Positions 58,401-59,545 of a DNA stretch of 64,000 nt are shown one piece after another. The position numbers were made by a program, and so were the translations under genes. The stretch is from Telmatactis stephensoni. Its lineage: Eukaryota > Cnidaria > Anthozoa > Actiniaria > Isophelliidae. The notes under the pieces were generated by a model, which was not told where the DNA came from, ran no database searches, and saw nothing but the letters and a program-made list of their open reading frames with translations. The first letter of the stretch is position 1, and each line of letters opens with the position of its first letter. Location of the stretch: the NCBI GenBank assembly GCA_029948255.1, contig JALIZF010001432.1, positions 186,001 to 250,000 on the forward strand, written 5' to 3'.

Positions 58401-58758
58401 AAACATGAAATGAAAACTGCTTAATTAATCATTAATGGTTGTTTATTGTGGATAAATTACTGGTAAATATTCATTGTCAATTACTACAAAGAGCCTTGTC
58501 ATTGCTCTCTACCTTATACATTCCTTTGTTCCATTTATTCATCCATCCATCCATCTATTCATTCATCCATCCTTCCATCCATCCATTCATTCATTCATTC
58601 AGTATTATTTGTTACACAGGGAAGTAATAGCATGTGATGCTATTCTTAACATGCCTGAAAGAGCTGATTGGAAAGAATGTAAAGTATCTATGGACAAAGA
58701 GAAACAAATGGCAAACGCATTTAGGAAAAGCTTCCAGCCACATGATTTTAATCTGTAA
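7049..58758 (+). CDS. CWF19L1: CWF19-like protein 1 (CWF19L1), 17 coding exons over 51.7 kb
   Basis: Spliceosome-associated protein related to yeast Drn1/fission yeast Cwf19, linked to late spliceosomes and lariat debranching. Exons are 7049-7065, 7411-7495, 7945-8140, 8735-8814, 8944-9075, 10067-10185, 10984-11068, 11397-11534, 12235-12310, 43157-43192, 43276-43355, 43649-43741, 44233-44255, 44851-44944, 45324-45437, 45699-45796 and 58620-58758. Every junction is GT-AG and every phase closes, giving 534 residues (human about 538). Domain order is an N-terminal calcineurin-like fold (1-240), a short basic linker, CwfJ_C_1 (about 322-425) and CwfJ_C_2 (to the end, QPHDFNL). The motif usually written GDVxG here reads GEVNG, so metal chemistry may be lost. 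Introns 9 and 16 are grossly enlarged by insertions. Confidence 0.95.
7199..7370 (+). repeat. CWF19L1: 67-bp tandem duplication in CWF19L1 intron 1
   Basis: A block beginning AGACAAGCACTGCTAATGAG recurs about 67 bp later with one or two changes. A partial third copy (GACGAGCATG...TTGCTTGTGCT) follows before exon 2. This is a local duplication with no coding content. Confidence 0.8.
8340..8640. repeat. (ATCC)n and (ATTC)n microsatellite in CWF19L1 intron 3
   Basis: An uninterrupted CATC run of about 19 units at 8362-8438 sits in a wider field of CATT/CATC tetranucleotides (about 8150-8710). The same motif recurs in introns 13 and 16 of this gene. Confidence 0.95.
9495..9727. mobile_element. 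Foldback MITE in CWF19L1 intron 5
   Basis: Long imperfect inverted arms are present. The left starts TTAATAGAGACCTTAATTAG and continues through GGCAGA and ATGTGACCTG. The right end is its inverse, running CAGGTCCCATGATCT, TCTGCCATTTCC, then AGGTCTCTAATAAG. Length is about 230 bp. The rest of intron 5 (9076-10066) has nothing I can support. Confidence 0.6.
10224..10370. mobile_element. Small palindromic repeat (MITE) in CWF19L1 intron 6
   Basis: The ends are AGAGCAGATTTTGAGTGTGA and CATATGAAATCTGCTCT, inverted to each other, about 147 bp, with TAAT on both sides. A related sequence (GAGCAGATTTCATGTGTGAA...ACTGTGTCAGTG) lies in RPS11 intron 2 near 5827, so this is a dispersed family. The remainder of the intron to 10983 shows nothing else. 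Confidence 0.6.
12560..12790 (-). mobile_element. tRNA-derived SINE
   Basis: On the minus strand a tRNA-like head runs from about 12790. It has an A-box-like GGTTGGCTGTGCAGTTAGAG and, about 45 bases on, a B-box GGGTTCAACTCCC. A body follows containing TTGTTCTCTACC, TTTTTTCTGCAG and GGTTCTCCG...TCCTCCCTC, toward 12560. Head-body order and box spacing fit a tRNA-type SINE. It is not a functional tRNA, because the acceptor arm and anticodon stem do not pair convincingly. It sits near the start of CWF19L1 intron 9. Confidence 0.7.
13000..13110. repeat. Fragment of the hAT-like subterminal repeat family
   Basis: CCTTGAAAAGTCCTTGAAG and CCTTGAAAAGTCGTTT are the inverse of the TTCAAGGACTTTTCAAG repeats of the element at 2686-3925. 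No terminal repeats or ORF remain. From 13110 to 14171 I see only AT-rich sequence and A-rich simple runs. Confidence 0.5.
14180..14573. mobile_element. 394-bp MITE with internal AAAAGGTACC motifs, 8-bp TSD
   Basis: The left end CCCGGGGGGGTGGGGGGACT and the inverted right end (minus strand CCCGAGGGGGGACTCCG...) are followed inward by matching GGGGACGGGGATGCTCGTCG-type blocks. The flanks are direct 8-bp duplications GTTTGGCG at 14172-14179 and 14574-14581. The motif CTAAAAGGTACC occurs five or six times in one orientation. A second copy is at 42719-43080. An 8-bp TSD suggests hAT or P mobilisation. Confidence 0.8.
14582..15483 (+). other. Upstream region of the TRIM-NHL gene
   Basis: No ORF is supported. 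The phrase ACTTCTGCCTTGCCTTTTCTTGG recurs with small changes near 13983, 15308 and 15415. TTTCTTCTAAT recurs at about 15282 and 15442, so the 200 bp before the TRIM start are a degenerate tandem repeat. I see no clear TATA box. Short repeats built on GCTAGCGA are scattered at 14620-15060. Confidence 0.4.
15484..17613 (+). CDS. TRIM-NHL protein (RING, B-boxes, coiled coil, filamin, NHL), intronless
   Basis: A single 709-residue ORF, probably a RING E3 ubiquitin ligase of the TRIM2/3/71-like (C-VII) group. The RING is C14-x2-C17-x11-C29-x-H31-x2-C34-x2-C37-x15-C53-x2-C56. Two B-boxes follow, an atypical one around 98-128 ([18 protein letters not shown]) and a B-box2 around 147-180 ([13 protein letters not shown]...[12 protein letters not shown]). 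Then come a lysine/glutamate-rich coiled coil (about 185-265), a filamin/ABP280-like Ig repeat (about 335-430) and NHL repeats (about 445 to the end) with motifs such as YPWGLAF and SPWGLAF. All zinc ligands are present and there is no frame damage, so it looks functional. It lies inside CWF19L1 intron 9 on the same strand. Lack of introns suggests a retrocopy-type origin; large intronless TRIM-NHL families are common in marine invertebrates. The cellular target is unknown. Confidence 0.92.
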   Translation: MDSLIETLKEDVQCFQCHHQMMEPKLLECFHTFCKSCIQSHAQLTEQVYNFKCPQCSLETSLQDLEDLQSSPLHSRMLQVLEFVESDKSCSVSESHSPALWYCFDCDRSLCNECLKNHAEFTKDHKVCLFSDLKKEDLEIMLQRENPCKTHMNHSLEFFCQDCEVLVCPICLKNDHKDHKTSTQQEIIAIAKDSLLTKLEEINRLRCDEKEMKQEEIAVKMKSDGEKAKKEVQKLTKKLVKFLINQEQQLLDQIESNTAKADKNLRIIRHIPAAQEYIEKILDNGIASDMVTKTFTFSPYKSSTGGIVFHPNEDWSQQILNGKLGNIKLTTKSSSSLSEIQVDSDLQAASKAKLSIVTKYSTGEINYDDSDVVDIQISPVDDVKVEEKTVKTDGKIEVNFTPQLPGRLTAEVQLNGIPVSNSPLVVGVMPQHIEEIDEDSVLKKALNTGSTGFIGIAVNKTNTRIAVADHNSHCVRVFTIEGALLLEYGSQGSGQEHLKYPWGLAFLNDTDLVIADTRNHRICIVNTTTGTLVGTFGRQGNGSGEFEYPYGVHVDDDSNIIVSDADNRRVQVFTKNGDYQYQFTVPGQKNLYPYSTVTHNGLFYVSDFNNGVIHVIQMKDGSPTRLSTIGQKGQGLGQLRSPWGLAFDNEGHNLLLCDNSSKLVKKFTLDGRFIGSTSQLKGKPYCIAVLNDGRFLCACYLSGVLLFRK
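17943..17999. repeat. (ATA)n microsatellite, 5' flank of LINE 1
   Basis: About 19 ATA/TAA units stand immediately before the retroelement beginning near 18001. The interval between the TRIM stop and this repeat (17614-17942) has no supported feature. Confidence 0.95.
18001..22468 (+). mobile_element. Full-length RLE-type LINE (Dong/R4-like) inserted in (ATA)n
   Basis: The element runs between two TAA-type microsatellites (17943-17999 and 22469-22500), with a 5' UTR of about 210 bp, one long ORF and an AT-rich 3' UTR of about 570 bp. The flanks have the same repeat unit and orientation, as expected if the element targeted a pre-existing (TAA)n tract. Dong elements of the R4 clade are known for (TAA)n insertion and carry one ORF with a C-terminal restriction-like endonuclease, as here. 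From 22501 to 22819 there is only AT-rich sequence and an (ATT)n tract at 22672-22708. Confidence 0.85.
18213..21899 (+). CDS. LINE ORF: reverse transcriptase plus restriction-like endonuclease, 1228 aa
   Basis: Uninterrupted from ATG to TAA. The basic N-terminal third has no finger that I recognise. RT motifs follow in order: [22 protein letters not shown] (catalytic D587), [26 protein letters not shown] (YIDD 691-694) and HYKFLGVME. Near the C-terminus is a CCHC finger C1031-x2-C1034-x8-H1043-x4-C1048. A PD-(D/E)xK-like nuclease follows, [18 protein letters not shown] (D1120, E1135; the usual P is I here). This layout is the single-ORF, target-site-specific class (R2/R4/Dong/NeSL), not the apurinic-endonuclease class. 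Lack of stops suggests recent activity. A homologous broken copy lies at 27954-31361. Confidence 0.92.
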   Translation: MESDLSEKSLRNTGRRKWTVKMNSDLLECKKKAKEIVGSKEAPRLENGRKKGYMEVMKDIWESIGYKELLLTSQNLRDQAARLEKTLGNVVQTMCEQVGSGERLGDSEEILESTNVYFCEQPIQNSNEVEDEANLHNTSNIPSLEGQATLEINNQVREILHTATPIFASVASTPGDFSKREIDTRIKERLTNTDIVNLNTAINELAKRNNLHAINQTENPFGYLWIMNCVLYSIVAALLLYKGWKKQGNTKGKREKKTLSQKMKEEFVLAATEVRKTISRAVAELERIKSNRKITRKGKKNREMLMKECGRISAVTLVTYIEKKKSDLRKLKRTFQRRKKQEESRSLNKRFQVDPGSVYSKIDHIIGEDGDNERPKYNTTSRTENDHEGMFENVTEACSYWKSLWEQNSGIGDSNVMWLKDVRRAFNELVPVPPEESFNLNTSQCVNVIKKKRNWSAPGPDRISNYWWKKAVCLHEGIARCFEAIGTGSENYPQWFTGGKTTLIPKPGEFSSANQRPITCLNTVYKWYTSCLLIPIDQHLDKHGLMEREQRGAKAHCSGTVDNLLIDRMVCQDSQNGNRNVSMAWIDVRKAFDSVSHAWLLEMMTLHKFPEWLCSAVERLSKSWNTRIAVKTKQGSEISETICFNKGLPQGDALCPRLFTLCINPIAWKLKASEGYKLSKPISDKVTHLLYIDDMKIFAASESKLERVLKMTKSAMEDVGLAWNEKKCSIAHVKRGSLDNSSTGLKIDESQMITTLKDGTHYKFLGVMENVKQDDNVVLWGASKVYLQRLSVIWSSPLSDFNKVVASNQYALPALTYPMWTQTWPLSELQRIDRESRKIIKENGGIHPLGSNELLYLSRKLGGRGLKSIESEYKMTKVKTATKVYTNEDPTMKLVREFEEKSERMGRRSLIKDADRYAAELGINLKLQYPNPIGYTETNEEIQADKIGAWMRKAEQCKRVKELKDQKWQGKFLEARWKDEKIKDCFSWLHEWKSAPSHTIAGVYELYQQLLPTRLYHHNKTKTNSDPDVKCRMCGKAAESVQHVLSACSTLAQSKYLVRHNAALKILFFELLKDLDLIETIPPWYSPVKPKPEYQNDRAQALWDIPLFAENTEVRSNRIDARIVDKKEKRVILLEMSCPWLENREEKQAEKSSKYAPLRWELKKRYPDYEVKQYNIIIDVLGGYSRELFDTVKELLGVKRTKDVLFRMQKSIISSSLNIARTFKIQTL
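22820..24242 (+). mobile_element. Terminal-hairpin element C (Helentron-like), non-autonomous
   Basis: The 5' end is a hairpin, AACTCGTGGATT then AATCCACGAGTT (22821-22849). Near the 3' end ATCCACGAGTTATA (about 24210-24224) repeats the inverse of the 5' arm. A short hairpin CCGCCA-T-TGGCGG (24226-24238) follows. The interior has no convincing ORF and contains short CpG-bearing stretches near 22900-22960. The 3' boundary coincides with the point where the LINE reading frame at 24239 begins. The order 5' hairpin, 3' sub-TIR, 3' hairpin equals that of the copies at 36871, 54889 and 60327. Confidence 0.65.
24239..25834 (+). pseudogene. LINE reverse transcriptase, N-terminally truncated ORF
   Basis: The frame is open upstream of any ATG and reads through [20 protein letters not shown] to STGYDQIP, a typical start of the RT thumb-palm region. 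RT motifs are [55 protein letters not shown] (YADD at 24995-25006) and [18 protein letters not shown]. The C-terminal region ends with [14 protein letters not shown] sequence seen in Jockey/CR1/Rex1 relatives. There is no endonuclease domain, so it cannot be autonomous. It is a different lineage from the two RLE elements nearby. About 530 codons remain without a stop. Confidence 0.85.
24239..26146 (+). mobile_element. 5'-truncated LINE of the Jockey/CR1-like superfamily
   Basis: Only the RT half and 3' UTR remain. The 3' UTR (25835-26146) holds an imperfect tandem duplication: GGGATGATTTACAATTTTAG and GGGGTAATTTACAATTTTTA, each followed by AGGCAATAA. A foldback and a long (ATT)n run (26377-26444) follow. 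The latter could be the original 3' microsatellite tail. The 5' boundary abuts element C. Confidence 0.75.
26147..26376. mobile_element. 230-bp foldback MITE
   Basis: Arms of about 75 bp pair almost perfectly. The left begins GGCCAAGTTCAGACGTCGAA and includes CTTTTGCCGTGTCGAATCTA. The right runs TAGATTCGACGCGGCAAAAG to TTCGACGACATTAAACC. It sits between the LINE 3' UTR and the (ATT)n tract. Confidence 0.8.
26377..26444. repeat. (ATT)n microsatellite
   Basis: About 22 uninterrupted ATT units. Possibly the tail of the truncated LINE, or another target of (TAA)n-seeking elements. Confidence 0.95.
26624..27380 (+). pseudogene. Two exons of an RRM protein resembling PARP14/PARP10 N-terminus
   Basis: Exon 26624-26777 (after TAG, before GTAAGT) and exon 27090-27380 join in phase. 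The first encodes an [43 protein letters not shown]. The second finishes it ([17 protein letters not shown], then LTVRPV), passes a charged linker and starts a second RRM ([31 protein letters not shown]). The pattern [12 protein letters not shown] is typical of the tandem RRMs of PARP10/PARP14-type ADP-ribosyltransferases. No start codon, further RRM, macrodomain or catalytic exon is visible nearby. Reading on past 27380 reaches a stop within a few codons, then AATAAA (27445) and an A15 run at about 27466. It could be a gene fragment captured in the CWF19L1 intron or a short gene with unseen 5' exons. Confidence 0.65.
27695..31361 (-). mobile_element. 5'-truncated RLE-type LINE (Dong/R4-like) between ATT tracts
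   Basis: The 5' end is fused directly to an (ATT)n tract at 31362-31401, and the 3' UTR ends at an ATT/GTT tract at 27665-27694. The coding region aligns by eye with the ORF at 18213-21899 from near its N-terminus onward. Microsatellite flanks on both sides repeat the pattern of LINE 1, in the opposite orientation. Confidence 0.82.
27954..31361 (-). pseudogene. RLE LINE ORF broken by one frameshift
   Basis: Reading starts inside the N-terminal region ([10 protein letters not shown]) with no native start; the isoleucine run upstream is translated microsatellite. RT motifs are intact: [41 protein letters not shown] and [10 protein letters not shown] (VDD). The frame is lost at about 29100-29130 and continues in a second frame to the stop at 27954. 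That part carries the finger [20 protein letters not shown] and the nuclease [19 protein letters not shown], which retains the canonical PD and E. The frameshift and 5' loss make it inactive. It is a relative, not a recent copy, of LINE 1. Confidence 0.88.
31362..31401. repeat. (ATT)n microsatellite at truncated LINE 5' end
   Basis: About 13 ATT units join the truncated 5' end of the minus-strand LINE. Confidence 0.95.
31419..31615. mobile_element. 200-bp foldback MITE
   Basis: CAATAAGCCCCAAGCGTGAT continuing to GACGTTTTGACCCCCTCTCT is inverted at the right end as AGAGAGTCAAAACGTCATCA ending CGGGATTATTGG. The centre is about 110 bp with no ORF. From 31616 to 31960 nothing further is supported. 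Confidence 0.75.
32150..34030. repeat. Satellite array, 111-118 bp monomers, core inverted in one unit
   Basis: About 16 monomers carry the core ACCGACGGTACTGATGGTGA preceded by CACCAAATGTAT and followed by TTGGTGAAA. Units at 32881, 32992, 33103, 33217, 33328, 33439, 33550 and 33661 start 111 bp apart (one step 114) and are nearly identical. The left units are about 118 bp and more diverged. One core is inverted at about 32608-32656. Because 111 is divisible by three, long ORFs run through on both strands (32848-33657 minus, 33234-33752 plus); these are artefacts. An isolated monomer lies at about 34540-34620. Confidence 0.93.
34054..34525. mobile_element. Internal fragment of the 51212-52865 MITE family
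   Basis: From TTTGTACAAAATTGATG to AATAACACTTTGCTCTTTGG this matches 51540-52010 in the same orientation with scattered substitutions, without either terminal repeat. It lies between satellite monomers. Between 34640 and 35207 I see only AT-rich DNA. Confidence 0.8.
35208..35924. mobile_element. 0.7-kb near-complete palindrome (foldback element)
   Basis: The arms fold from GACAAGGCGCAAAAC (35212) and AGGCATTTTGGGGTAGAGGC (about 35251) to GCCTCTACCCCAAAATGCCT (about 35867-35886) and AATGCGCCTTGACTAG. Pairing continues to a centre near 35575. The arms include TACGTCATTT-type and GGAGATACGAATTTTCAAAA blocks. The ORFs at 35381-35745 are arm sequence, not genes. Confidence 0.85.
36871..38434 (+). 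mobile_element. Terminal-hairpin element A1 (Helentron-like), 1564 bp
   Basis: The 5' end is a hairpin ACTCGGGCTACC / GGTAGCTCGAGT (36873-36899) followed by CTAGGTTTACC. The 3' end has the inverse arm GTAGCCCGAGTGA, then a perfect hairpin ACGCCTA-T-TAGGCGT (38416-38430), then CTAG before T. The interior shares sequence with 54889-55910, for example GACGTTGATAGATAGA and CCAAAGGCTTCTGGGTAATT. It has no transposase or helicase ORF. No target duplication is evident. Confidence 0.72.
38435..39659. other. AT-rich interior of the 9.1-kb element, no gene seen
   Basis: I see no ORF, repeat array or terminal repeat that can be supported, apart from a first diverged satellite-like phrase GGGCGAAACAC near 39540. 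Confidence 0.5.
39660..40440. repeat. Second satellite array, ~100-112 bp monomers
   Basis: The phrase GTAAACGGCGAAACACTGAC recurs with the GGCG core at 39717, 39829, 39935, 40036, 40136, 40236 and 40337. Spacing is therefore 112, 106, 101, 100, 100 and 101 bp. Each unit also carries CTGCCGTAGATCTGTCCTAT and GATGACTGTTTTATTGATTT. Seven units. Unrelated by eye to the 111-bp satellite. Confidence 0.92.
41060..42085. other. Non-coding stretch with a small foldback at 41875-41985
   Basis: Between the 9.1-kb element and the 42-kb palindrome no gene is visible. A foldback pairs GTTCAAAGGACGATTAGCGT and TAATCCAGGATTAAA with TTTAATCCTGGATTAGCG and CCGCCTTTCGAAC, ending near GGGCCC. Confidence 0.55.
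42086..42323. mobile_element. 240-bp palindromic MITE
   Basis: Almost the whole length folds on itself. AGGCGCTGTTACACTCTGCA and TTTTCCCAGCAACTTGTCTC at the left pair with GAGACAAGTTGCTGAGAAAA and TTGCACAGTGTAGCAGTGCC at the right. An internal copy of GGCGCTGTTACACTGTGCA pairs with TGCACAGTGTAACAGCGCC. The ORFs read in all frames are by-products of the palindrome. Confidence 0.88.
42719..43080. mobile_element. Second copy of the AAAAGGTACC MITE, diverged
   Basis: The left end CAGAGGGGGAACTCCTATAT with GGGATGCTCGTTGTACCTTT and the right end GATGAGCATCCCACC to CCCCCAA match the element at 14180-14573. GTACCTTTTAGG is repeated three to four times, reading opposite to the other copy's strand. 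No clear TSD. It ends 76 bp before CWF19L1 exon 10. Confidence 0.75.
43157..45796 (+). CDS. CWF19L1: CWF19L1 exons 10-16: CwfJ domain region
   Basis: Residues about 311-488. Exon 11 holds [20 protein letters not shown] with the CxxC typical of CwfJ_C_1. Exon 12 holds [20 protein letters not shown], the HIT-like strand. Exon 13 is only 23 nt (DTLMEIEK). Exon 14 holds YKQALRRMF and [16 protein letters not shown], where QHLQLQ is the histidine-containing motif of the family. Exon 15 begins VVPIPDMDD, and exon 16 is GAPYFVVEF to DLQFGR. The junction exon 13 to 14 was fixed by the family sequence (EKYK): donor GTATCT at 44256, acceptor at 44849-44850. Confidence 0.93.
43772..43909. mobile_element. 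138-bp MULE-type MITE with perfect 9-bp TSD
   Basis: Inverted ends TAGACTGTGAGCAGTCCCCC and TGGGACTGCTCGCAGTCTG are flanked by TACTGTTAA on both sides (43763-43771 and 43910-43918). A 9-bp TSD is diagnostic of Mutator-like mobilisation. A relative lies at 63134-63276. It is in CWF19L1 intron 12, 30 bp from the exon. Confidence 0.88.
44392..44455. repeat. (ATCC)n microsatellite in CWF19L1 intron 13
   Basis: A CATC/CCAT run of about 15 units with one CTTCCCTC interruption. A second run with CTATC/CGTC variants spans 44700-44812, right up to the poorly pyrimidine-rich acceptor of exon 14. Confidence 0.93.
44490..44700 (+). mobile_element. LINE 3' terminal fragment with (TTATC)n tail
   Basis: AT-rich sequence containing CGACCTCTAGGTAGACC and TTGTACTTAAAGTTGATAGG ends in AAATAAAG followed by four TTATC-type repeats. 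Such a short pentamer tail after AATAAAG is characteristic of CR1/L2/Rex1-type LINE 3' ends. No coding part remains. Confidence 0.5.
46705..46815. repeat. Degenerate short tandem repeat TTTCGCTACCA
   Basis: Five or six copies of TTTCGCTACCA or TTCGCTAACAT, spaced about 20-25 bp, lie just inside the left TIR of the MULE-type element. A further TTCGCTACCAAA stands at about 46960. Subterminal motif repeats are often transposase-binding sites. Confidence 0.6.
47412..47511. repeat. 100-bp imperfect palindrome at the transposase 3' end
   Basis: GGAATAAATAAACA, CCTAGGATGCTGACAG and CTGTCAGCATTGTTCTCCCTAGG, TGTCTATTTACTCC fold on each other around CTGTGAGCAGA. The palindrome overlaps the stop of the transposase ORF on the minus strand (about 47506). 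No gene is supported between 46820 and 47411. Confidence 0.6.
47506..49036 (-). CDS. MULE-type transposase, three exons (N-terminus not found)
   Basis: Exons 49036-48644, 48347-48192 and 48039-47506 splice in phase 0 at GT-AG sites, giving about 360 residues. Exon 1 has [19 protein letters not shown] (first catalytic D) and [13 protein letters not shown]. Exon 2 has [14 protein letters not shown] (second D) and [14 protein letters not shown] (the C...H pair of the MULE fold). Exon 3 has [22 protein letters not shown] and [16 protein letters not shown] (catalytic E). All three acidic residues are therefore present. No start codon or N-terminal DNA-binding (FLYWCH or WRKY type) exon is seen before the right TIR, so it may be incomplete. 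No internal stops. The downstream gene context is intron 16 of CWF19L1. Confidence 0.82.
49742..49823 (+). repeat. 82-bp direct repeat, copy 1
   Basis: CTATTTAATATGCAATCATG through a TATA-like ACTATATAATAAGCG to CGGTTGAGCGGC is repeated base for base at 57200-57281, 7.46 kb away in the same orientation. It begins 30 bp after the right TIR of the MULE-type element. It could be duplicated promoter DNA, a target duplication on a rearrangement, or terminal repeats of an unrecognised element. Confidence 0.75.
50321..50565. repeat. 31-bp minisatellite, eight units
   Basis: TAATACCTGGTTGTGGCCAG then AGGAAAAxxxx repeats at 50321, 50352, 50383, 50414, 50445, 50476, 50506 and about 50536. Flanking DNA at 49824-50320 and 50566-51202 contains scattered GTGGCC-type phrases but no gene. 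Confidence 0.95.
51212..52865. mobile_element. 1654-bp MULE-type non-autonomous element with perfect 9-bp TSD
   Basis: Ends TAGTCTCCCTCGCAGCCGTG and CACGGCTGCGAGGGAGACTA are inverted. Further inverted blocks run inward (GCAACGCTCCC, AAAACACGGCTGCTTCAATG, GGGCGCTACATTCCATTCC). GGCGTTTAT flanks both sides (51203-51211 and 52866-52874). The interior is AT-rich and non-coding. About 470 bp of it (51540-52010) recurs at 34054-34525. TIR, TSD length and absence of ORF fit a Mutator-derived element. Confidence 0.9.
52875..54549. other. Non-coding stretch in CWF19L1 intron 16
   Basis: No ORF or repeat array is supported. A GC-rich imperfect hairpin lies near 53219-53265 (CCTAGGTGCGGGCGTCTAAT to CATCGGGGTTGCCTAGG). 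CGGGGCGA-like and pyrimidine-rich stretches occur at 53995-54080. Confidence 0.45.
54550..54600 (-). mobile_element. Isolated 3' end of a terminal-hairpin element (copy D)
   Basis: Read on the minus strand: sub-TIR GGGCACGAGTGA, hairpin ACGCAC-GT-GTGCGT (54554-54567), then CTAG (54550-54553) and T. The partner 5' hairpin is not found within the next kilobase, so the copy is truncated or interrupted. Confidence 0.6.
54889..55910 (-). mobile_element. Terminal-hairpin element A2 (Helentron-like), 1022 bp
   Basis: Same subfamily as A1, opposite orientation and internally shorter. The 5' hairpin is at 55883-55908 (plus strand ACTCGAGCTACC-ACA-GGTAGCCCGAGT). The 3' sub-TIR and hairpin are at 54893-54920 (plus strand ACGCCTA-A-TAGGCATTCAGT). 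Shared internal phrases include TACTCCCAGAGTAGAACA and CAGTATACAGTCTGC. No ORF. Confidence 0.72.
55911..57199. other. AT-rich non-coding stretch
   Basis: No gene or clear element. The phrase CATACATTTCTT recurs at about 56340 and 56533, and CATGCATTTCTTTGTAAT stands at 57148, suggesting an old degenerate repeat. Confidence 0.4.
57200..57281 (+). repeat. 82-bp direct repeat, copy 2
   Basis: Identical in sequence and length to 49742-49823; the flanks on both sides differ. It includes the TATA-like ACTATATAATAAG. Confidence 0.75.
57469..57635. mobile_element. 165-bp foldback MITE
   Basis: ATTCGGGATTCTTAATATTA and TTTGGCGCGAAACGAAAGCG with GAGGCTAAGCACGCACGCG pair with the inverse at the right (GCGTGCGTGCTTAGCCTCGC, TTTCGTGTTCACGCCAAATA, TATTAAGAATCCCGAAT). 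The arms are about 70 bp and nearly perfect. From 57636 to 57835 nothing is supported. Confidence 0.85.
58541..58600. repeat. (ATCC)/(ATTC) microsatellite before CWF19L1 exon 17
   Basis: CATC and CATT tetranucleotides end about 20 bp before the exon 17 acceptor (58618-58619) and supply most of its pyrimidine tract. Confidence 0.9.
58620..58758 (+). CDS. CWF19L1: CWF19L1 exon 17: C-terminal CwfJ_C_2 segment and stop
   Basis: Completes the split arginine codon from exon 16 and encodes [20 protein letters not shown] and a tail ending [12 protein letters not shown], then TAA at 58756-58758. It corresponds to the last 46 residues of the family (human end is FRKDFEPYDFTLDD). The donor is at 45797, so the preceding intron is 12,823 bp. 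An AATAAA at 59152-59157 is a possible poly(A) signal, about 400 bp downstream. Confidence 0.93.
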
Positions 58759-59179
58759 AGGCATAACAGACATGAGTGTGCATTATTGTCACAGAAAAGT
58801 GCAATTTTCATGCCATGGAACTGCATTGAGAGTTCATCCCAAAGGACATATTCAAGCAATCAAACCAGTATTGTTCTTGATGAAATAGAGGTCCTTTACA
58901 TACAATCTCTTACCCTACTGGGAGACAAAAATGACAATTCGTTTCATACAGTTTAGTTTCTTGGAGAAGACAGAACTCTATACTGGGTGTCAGAGATTTT
59001 TGAACAGATCTCTGACACCTGGCTAGTATGATAAAGGTGTTTAGGTGGGGTGGGGTGTGAAGTCTTTCTGAGGGGGAGGAACTTAACTGTTTTAGGTGTG
59101 TGGATTTTGGAGGCTTTTTTGAGGGTAGTTAGCCTTAGCGTGCTCCCCATTAATAAACTTTCAATTGATATTACGGTGT

Positions 59180-59430
59180 TCGTTCGGGTTGGGGAAAACC
59201 TGGAAAGTCATGGAATTTTATTATTGATATGGAAAATAATGGGAATTGGCGTAAAAATGGTATCTTCATTTTAGCAAAAAAAATTAATTTTTTTCAGTGG
59301 AAAAAATTCCAGTTTCATTAAGGGTGTCATTGAAATTTTGGTCTTGAAAATTTTGGTATAGAAAATAGTCATGGAAAAGGTCATTGAAAGTCATGGAATT
59401 TTGATATTCCAAAATAATACGAACCCTGTA
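59180..59430. repeat. Relic of the hAT-like element family
   Basis: CATGGAAAAGGTCATTGAAA and TCATGGAATTTTGATATTCC precede AATACGAACCCTG, the inverse of CAGGGTTCGTA at 2686. Only one terminus is seen, and there is no coding sequence. Confidence 0.5.
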
Positions 59431-59545
59431 TTACCTTCATTGTAAGACGTCTCGTGAATATGGTCAAAAACTAGTTGGCATAGTACCTGTAAGGGATCGG
59501 CATAACTAAAAGGGTGTATTTAAAATGAGATAAATATCAAATTAA

